DNA of 64,000 bases from Akebia trifoliata (Eukaryota > Streptophyta > Magnoliopsida > Ranunculales > Lardizabalaceae), in NCBI GenBank assembly GCA_017979445.1, contig CM030706.1, positions 7,233,595 through 7,297,594 of the forward strand. The letters are read 5' to 3'. Positions 57,930 through 64,000 of the stretch are shown piece by piece. The notes under the pieces are model-generated. The model saw nothing but the letters and a program-made list of their open reading frames with translations. It searched no databases and was not told where the DNA came from. Each line of letters starts with the position of its first letter. The first letter of the stretch is position 1. Made by a program: the position numbers and the translations under genes.

Positions 57930-59273
57930 TTATCTGCTCTTCAGTTCTGTCATTGCCTTAGGATAGTTGAGCTCATTCTGGCATGGAGCGATTGCACTAT
58001 TAAGATCAATTGGGTGAATGAAGGAAACTGGGTCAATTGATTCGGGTTTGGATAGGGATATTAGATTCAAAGTAGGGGGATGTTGATTTTGAAAGGTAGG
58101 TAAATGATTAGTTTTAACATTGAGTGCGGTAGGAGCGGGTATGGTGATCTTTCCTTGTTCAATCAAGTCTTAGATAACATGTCGGAGAGTAATACACCTG
58201 TCAAGAACATGACTAGGCATCTAATGGAATTCACAGAATTGCCCATTATCTATGTTTAAAGGAAGAGGATTAGGCAAAGGTTTAGGTTGTAAAGGCGTCA
58301 GCAATACCCTTTTCATCAATTTTTGATAAGCAACACTAAAGGACATTTCAAGATTGGCAAACTGTCTCCTAGGCTTAGCTTGTGAAGGTTGAGTAGCTTG
58401 AGAAGATAGTGCGAAGGAGGTGTTGGCCACTTGTAAGGAATTGACATTAGGTTTGAAATGTTTGGGTTTTGACTCAGATGAGTTACCAAAAAGTCCCGAA
58501 GAGTAGGCACCCTCAACTTGATTTCCAGCCTCAAGGAGGAAAAAGTGGGAAGGTACTGAGGTATCAAGTACTTGGCATAATTTGGAGTTAGATTCCTGAG
58601 GATAATTTTGACTTGTTCTTTCTCTTGAGGTCGGTCCAACAATTAAGCGACTTTAGCTCTCCATCGAGCAATGAACTCAGTGAAAGTTTCCCCGGGTTTA
58701 GTAGTTTCTAGGTCTCTTCTTGTGAGTTCAATATCCGTGTTGAATGAATATCGACTAATAAACTCTTTCATCAATTCACACCACGCTCTTACCTGAGATG
58801 AGTCCAATGACATTAACGACCTGTAAGGTTTCTTTGAAAAAGTTGAGTCATCTGTTCTTCACTCAGACCCTGAGATTGCATTATGCCGAGATATACTTTT
58901 AAGTGAGTCATAGGGCATCCAATACTGTCAAATTTCTCCATATCTGGCATTGTGAACTTCTCTGGCAGACGGACCGTGGGAAACAAGGTCATTGCCCCTA
59001 ATCCAAGAGTAAGATCGTCGGGGTCTTTAATATTCTTCAAAGCAGTTTCAACCTGAGTTATTCGATGAGCTAGGACAGGGTTGACGTGTAACTGATCATC
59101 TTCTTGGTTTTCAACGAGGTCAAACACATCCTGAGATTCTATAGCTTTATCTTTTACCTTTTCAATTTTCAGGGATTCAATTTGTGTTTGGACAAAAGCA
59201 ATAATCTATGCTTGAAAAGATTCTAAAATCTAACGGAGCACAGCTTCATCCATGGTACTCGTTTCTTCTCGTG
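57930..59273 (-). pseudogene. Gypsy-type gag, degenerate
   Basis: ATG at about 59273 (MDEAVLR) is followed by two in-frame TAGs. The frame 59127-58813 reads VRLPEKFTMPDMEKFDSIGC and MTHLKVYLGIMQSQGLSEEQ, the retrotransposon gag capsid pattern of plant gypsy elements. It ends in TAA after LTGR. Downstream, in shifted frames, LVDI/YSFNTDIELTRRDLE-type and LLDRPQEKEQVKIILRNLTP segments continue the capsid. The tail at 58166-57930 contains ITIPAPTALNVKTNHLPTFQ. At least two frameshifts and three stops are present. No zinc knuckle was found. Confidence 0.85.
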
Positions 59274-60750
59274 GCAAAGACTGACTACTTGGCAATGGTA
59301 CTCTAGAAAGACGACTTTTTTCACTGACCCAAAGTGGTACAGATGGAGGTTTAGAATGTTTGGGACCAATTATCACCTGATTGGAAGTAAACCAAGGTTA
59401 ACCATTGACTCTAAAGGTTTGACTCTTAACCACATGATTAAAGTTTCGATATAGAATAGCCCAAGTCCGGTGGAAAATATTGAATCCAAATGCACTATAA
59501 GTATATAGTGACCAAGAAAGTGAGAAAGATTAGACGCGGGTCTACCCCTGATTAGGATTGAACCTTTGATTAGACAAATTAATTTGATCATAAGATCGAA
59601 TCTTTCTATACAAAGTGGTCTGGATCTTTAAAAGTGAAACGAATTAGTCCAATTGATTTGGTATTGATCAGTTTGATTCATTTGTCAATTGGGCCAACTG
59701 GTTTAAGTGGTTCAACTTAATCGGTACATTTCACCGATTGGATTGGACCGATATTGCAGGTTTTGTTTAATCAATCTGAATCAGTTCACCTACTTACCTG
59801 TTGGTTGGATTAAATTGAGCAACCCGGGAACACCCATAGTCAGTTCAGGTTGTGACCTATAGGAAAGCTTCTAGACTCTAAGTTTAGTACGTGCAATGCA
59901 ATTTATCTGGCCACCCTTGCTCAACCACACCTATATACCTCTCGATACGTGGTGACTTGGTTTGATATACCGTATAGGTGATAATCTAAAACCTCAACTC
60001 ACTTCTCTGAAGTGAAAAACAGTCAGTTTGATCCCCAGTTGAGAGGTGGCGCACAATGCTGAGCAAGGACCCACTTAAATACCTCTTGTCTAGAATAGAC
60101 GTAGTCTATCCCCCTCGTACAGTAGGGTACAACGGGGCAAGATCTCGCTTAGGCACCGATTTTGACCAAGAAGTGCAATTGATATACTTAGATTATCTTT
60201 TATATACCTATAGGTACGAGTCAAGAGTTGTAGCTTTCATAAACGATTTGGCATCTCACGAAGGGACCGACCACGTACTAGTACTACGTTGATAATCGGG
60301 ACATGTGACTATGTGGCTCACAATAGGTCAAAGGCTCAGGTCGCTCCAGCCTGGGTGCATCAATATACCTCTCAGAATCACCTGATCAGACGGTATTGAT
60401 GTCCCATTTTGATATACCCTAAGGTACGTGACTGGAGTTGTGATTTTCATGAATGACGTCACATCTCCGAAGAGACCGGGCCACGCACTAGTGCCACGTT
60501 GGCTATATAAGATGTGTAAGTGTACAAAACAGTAAACGTGCATATGGTGTGTGCAAAGTAGGGTGGGGTGTGCCCGGGGCATTTTTTCAAATAAATAGGC
60601 TCGTGGGCCTGATCAAACCATACAAGCAAGAACAGATATTGATCATGAAATACAAAAAATATCCATATCATTCAATTCAAGATAAAAGCATGCACATCTC
60701 ATGTGTATATCAATTTAGATCATGGCATTTCAGATAATCAATCAACAAAG
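59274..60750. other. Retrotransposon 5' leader with internal duplication
   Basis: Between the 5' LTR and gag. Two related blocks, about 60090-60310 and 60360-60510, share GATATACC(T/C)...GGTACG...TTTCAT(A/G)A and ACTAGT(A/G)C(T/C)ACGTTG. No coding signature. Confidence 0.6.
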
Positions 60751-62447
60751 GCAACCCCGCTTTTGACTTTTAAGGTTTGGGAGTCGCCACCTAGTTATTA
60801 CGGTCTAGGAACCGAATATTGACTCTAAAAGGCAAATAAACTAATCTACGAAAGAAAAATACGGGTCCAGGGATCACGTTACGGGGTTGGAAGGTGTTAG
60901 GCACCAATCCCGCCCGGCAAGTGCCGGTCTCTACTTTTTCCCAAAAATCGGTTACATTGCAAAATAGACAAAAAATAACAAATAATTATATAAAAAAAAA
61001 TATAAAGAAAGTTACCTTGCCGATTATAACGATTCCCTCAGCACCAGCGAAGAGTATCTACGTATGTATTTCCTTGCTATTTGCCTATCACCGGATTTGA
61101 TTTCTGATCTCCAAGTTGAGGTATCTTCTTCTTAGATCTGTGAGTTTTCTGATTTTTCTTATGGATTTGAAGATGTTTTAAAAGGGTTTTGGGGTGTTTT
61201 TTTAACTAAAGTTAAGGTATGGATGTTAGGTAAGGAGTTAGGACTTCAAAATTAGGGTTTTGGAAAGGTTGGGGAGGCTTCTTGACCTACTTTTCCTAGG
61301 GTTTCTGATTTGATACGAAAATATGGTGTGAGGACCCCTATTTATAGATTTCTTTAAGGGTTTGTTTAGATAGAATTAGTGTTTAATTAGAATTCTTTTA
61401 GTTAGAGTTGTATTTTAGTTAGAATTATTTTAGGTAGATTTATATTTTAGTTAGAATTCTATTAAATAGAGTTATTATTTAATTAGAACTCTATTAGAGT
61501 TTTGACTTTTTGTCTTATTTGATTGACTTTAAGATTTTGACTTTAGTCTTACTTGATTGACTTTTAATATCTTGCCTTTAGTCTTACTTGATTGACTTTA
61601 ATTTTGACTTTAGTCTTACTTGATTGACTTTAATACCTTGAATTTAGTCTTGCTTGATTGACTTTAATTTTTTTGGAGAATCCCCCTCTATTATATCTTT
61701 AATTCTTTGGACCCCCAAATGGAGGGGTCCTTGAAGAAATATCTTGGCAACCCTCAATAATTTTGCCTGAGAGCCTGATTAATCGATTTTTTTAGTTTAA
61801 AATTTTAAATTAATTTTATTAATGTTTCACTTTAATTATTTAATATTTTATTTATTAATTTCAAAATTTTTAATTATGAAAATTGTGAAATTACCGTTTT
61901 GCCCTCGGAGAGGACTTTTCGCGTTTCAAGTCGGTTTTTGATGTTCTAGAATGTTTTAGAATTGATTTTCGTAAGAAATTCAATGGAAATATTGGTTTGT
62001 GTCATTTATGAAATTTTTTGTGTGAAATGGTCTTGAACTTTATGAGGGGCATTTTCGTAATTTTGTCAAATTTTGTTAAAATTGACGAAATAATTTATTT
62101 GGTTTCGATTTGTTGTTTTATGTGTTTGAAAGGATTTTTCTAAGCGTAACGTAGGCTCTAGGGATATTTTAAGATTAGGAGTATTTTGGTAATTTAGTCA
62201 TTTTTTAGTATTTTTATCGTAAAGCTTCTTTTTATCTGCAAGATGATGATTTCTATGTTTCTGGGATCGTATTTTCCTAGCGTAGCGTGGTTTATAAGAT
62301 TTTGTCAGTTCGAGATATCTCATTCGGATTTCTGAAACACATCTGGTGACAAAATAAAGCATTGGAATAAACATCCATCATTGGGAATCGTTGCGATCAG
62401 GTTGACGAGTTGATTAATCAGGTGAGTGCAAAAATGGGGTGTCTACA
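60751..62447 (-). repeat. 5' LTR of the gag-only element, 36 bp missing
   Basis: Very similar to the left LTR from CCGCTTTTGACTTTT onward, but the first ~36 bp (TGAAAGCGCC...GCGGATC) are replaced by AACAAAGGCAAC. The missing part is the inner end of the 5' LTR, where the primer-binding site should abut. Confidence 0.92.
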
Positions 62448-63048
62448 CTATTGGACTCATCTACATAAGATCACCAATACAGAATATCTCAAGGCAATAG
62501 AAGAATCTCTCAAGGAATCACTTAATCGCATTCAAACACATAAGGTAAGGCCTACATTTTATATTGTTGGTTTCTTTGCATTACAAATTTGATGATTCTG
62601 CTTTTCCCGCATACGTTTTTCTATCATTCTACACCCCAAACATTTTAGATCAATAACTTATAATTTAAAATTACAGAACGTAACTATCATTTTAGTCATG
62701 CGTAACTATCATTTATAGGTCTAGTAATTGACCTGAAAGGATGATGTCATACACTGATACCATCTACTTCAACTTGACAGGAAAATTTTGGTAAGCAGCA
62801 ACTTATGTCACTAGAATGCACGAATCAGGTAACAATTGTTCTATTGTTGTAAATTTCTCTAAATTGGTTTATGGGTGTAGAAATGGGAAAGTTCTCACGT
62901 AAATTAGTTTGATCTTGTGGTTTCATAATGGGATGCATTTACCCTTGGCAGTGGGAGGAGAGCAGCATCCTCAACACCTAGCATGGATTCCTAGTAATGA
63001 CACAGAACATATGATGCTACCTGAGGACCTAAACTTACTGCCTCAGAG
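62448..63048 (+). pseudogene. MIKC*-type MADS-box gene, three exons of the C-terminal half
   Basis: Exon a (62448-62544; its first 5 bp are also at 52776-52780) reads YWTHLHKITNTEYLKAIEES and LKESLNRIQTHK, then donor GTAAGG. Exon b (62781-62828) reads ENFGKQQLMSLECTNQ. Exon c (62921-63048) reads FHNGMHLPLAVGGEQHPQHL, then AWIPSNDTEHMMLPEDLNLL. This matches the C-terminal part of MIKC* MADS transcription factors (AGL30/AGL65 or AGL66/AGL104 group, pollen regulators in Arabidopsis). The frame is intact across all three exons. The acceptor of exon c is GG (62919-62920) instead of AG. The MADS-box and K-like exons are not found in the window. The retrotransposon sits 5 bp after the exon-a acceptor. 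Confidence 0.82.
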
Positions 63049-63269
63049 GTGAGTGTGCTACTTAAATTCAAGCTTTTGTATTCAATACTCCAAAACTTGC
63101 AGTTTGAAATTTTGAATTTTATCAAATTGTTGAATAAGTTAAATTATCAAGCACAACCATGTATAATTAGGGCAAAAATAAAGCAAATTGAAGTTTTTCA
63201 TATTTTTTGAGTTATCAATCCAAAATCCTTTAATTGTGTGCATGGTTCCTATGCAAATGCATCATAGAT
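63049..63269. other. Presumed MADS intron
   Basis: Donor GTGAGTG at 63049, then AT-rich sequence without recognisable exon. Confidence 0.5.
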
Positions 63270-63411
63270 ACGTAGACCTCTAAAGCCTCTTTTTTTTTTC
63301 GTTAAGCAACTGAGTTAGTAGGTGAAGGTGGGTTTTGAACCAGGTTGTGGTATCAACAATCACACACTTCAACAAACTTAGCAAGTTGGCACCTTCACGT
63401 AGACCTCTAAA
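63270..63411 (-). mobile_element. SINE with perfect 15-bp TSD
   Basis: Body 63285-63396 (about 112 bp) flanked by identical ACGTAGACCTCTAAA at 63270-63284 and 63397-63411. On the minus strand it reads GTGAAGGTGCCAACTTGCTA at the start and GGTTCAAAACCCACC (B-box-like) inside. It ends in a short A-run (T10 on the plus strand near 63290). Long TSD, small size, internal pol III-like box and A-tail all fit a SINE. Confidence 0.75.
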
Positions 63412-64000
63412 ACCCATTTTTAAAGAAAATACCGAAAAGAAAAAAAAAAGTCTTTTAAAAATTTCATTATTACCTTTCAATAGAAAAAAATGTTCTTGAT
63501 CCACTTTATCAATTGATTGGAGTGACAAATATCCAACAACCAGTCAAAGTAGATTGGTCATTTTTTTATTTACAATGCTAGAAAAATCACATCATTTATA
63601 GGGGGACATAAATTCGAGAATCGAAATATTTCGAGCAATTATTGCACTATATTAATGCATATGCAATATTTCAGTCAAAATTTGTTGTACAGTGAAACAC
63701 AAATACAAATGAGCAGTGGTTTCATGAAATAGTTTGTCAAATACATATGGAAAGAAAGCTTAAGTGATATTTCCTGTCAAATTCCTTTGGAAATGGAAAT
63801 ATTTCTGAAATTTGTGGAAATCTAATAAAATGCCGATGACCTTACCTATCATATGCGCCTAATCCATGATTTTAATGGAGGCCATTGTACTGTTGTGATA
63901 CCAGATTTCACCAATCTCTGTTGTCGTATGTGTAAGTGGTTGCTGTTATTTACACCGTTTTTTAAAAATTTTATAATGTTTTTATAGTTTTTTAATAATA
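63412..64000. other. No further MADS exon recognised
   Basis: The exon that normally follows (beginning D-V/I-E-C and encoding the end of the protein) was not found before the window ends. Either the intron continues past 64000 or the gene is truncated. Confidence 0.4.

Larger units (their letters stand above)
52781..62447 (-). mobile_element. Gag-only gypsy-type LTR retrotransposon (TR-GAG-like), in a MADS exon
   Basis: 9,667 bp with a perfect 5-bp TSD CTATT (52776-52780 and 62448-62452). The LTRs (52781-54503 and 60751-62447) begin TGAAAGCGCC (left copy) and end GGGTGTCTACA. The element reads on the minus strand: TATA box near 53400, and a degenerate gag at about 59273-57930. I see no protease, reverse transcriptase, RNase H or integrase in the ~6.2-kb interior, so it is non-autonomous and would depend on a related gypsy element. 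The 5' LTR lacks its last ~36 bp and no primer-binding site is seen next to it, so this copy cannot replicate. The PPT-like ACCAAAGATGGGCATC precedes the 3' LTR. Confidence 0.93.

Noticed and set aside
60894..61100. Protein starting MLGTNPARQVPV, also at 52951-53193
   Set aside because: Both lie in the two LTRs of the same retrotransposon, antisense to the element's transcription, and end at different points; an LTR shadow.
1..64000. CRISPR array, bacterial operon or phage signals
   Set aside because: No spaced direct repeats with unique spacers, no Shine-Dalgarno-type gene spacing; introns and plant transposons show that the DNA is plant nuclear.

Overview
This is a stretch of AT-rich nuclear DNA from a flowering plant. 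The evidence is spliced plant gene families (endosulfine, MIKC*-type MADS-box, a plant-only polytopic membrane protein), copia and gypsy LTR retrotransposons, a CACTA transposon, Tourist-like and foldback MITEs, and long (TA)n runs. The exact species cannot be told from the sequence. No rRNA, CRISPR, organelle insert or intact tRNA gene was seen. Almost no gene is intact; the window is a transposon-rich graveyard in which several insertions can be dated relative to one another.

Layout. 1-4,000: a foldback MITE in a (TA)n tract, then broken pieces of a cohesin RAD21/SCC1-like gene and of a DA1-like gene. 4,000-6,800: degenerate repeats. 6,803-10,737 (minus): all five exons of an endosulfine (ENSA/ARPP19-family) gene with lesions in exon 3 and a solo gypsy LTR (7,715-9,480, TSD GATAT) in its last intron. 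11,089-16,082 (minus): a complete copia element with 224-bp LTRs and TSD TCATG; its empty site survives in a second copy of the flank near 49.9 kb. 20,800-23,006: another solo LTR, itself hit by a 1.4-kb Tourist-like element (TSD TAA). 24.5-30.7 kb and 43.5-49.6 kb: two copies of one ~6-kb block, differing by MITEs in their (TA)n tracts.

The two most striking loci are gene-splitting insertions. (1) A 9,135-bp CACTA transposon (31,917-41,051, TSD GTA) lies inside a single-exon membrane-protein gene (minus strand; N-terminal half 41,052-42,433, C-terminal half 31,187-31,916). Apart from the insert the two halves are exactly in frame (703 codons), so the insertion looks young. The transposon shows no transposase but carries intron-containing fragments of three unrelated genes: a Pumilio RNA-binding protein, an NBS-LRR resistance protein and a MEKK-type MAP kinase kinase kinase. 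It is a Pack-CACTA. (2) A 9,667-bp gypsy-type element with a degenerate gag and no visible pol (52,781-62,447, minus strand, TSD CTATT) sits 5 bp inside an exon of a MIKC*-type MADS-box gene. The following exons (62,448-63,048) are readable, but one splice acceptor has become GG.

The solo LTR inside the endosulfine locus and the LTRs of the element in the MADS gene belong to the same family, so one retrotransposon family has struck two genes in this window. Boundaries and TSDs were read directly from the sequence. Protein identities rest on recognised family motifs and were not tested by database search.
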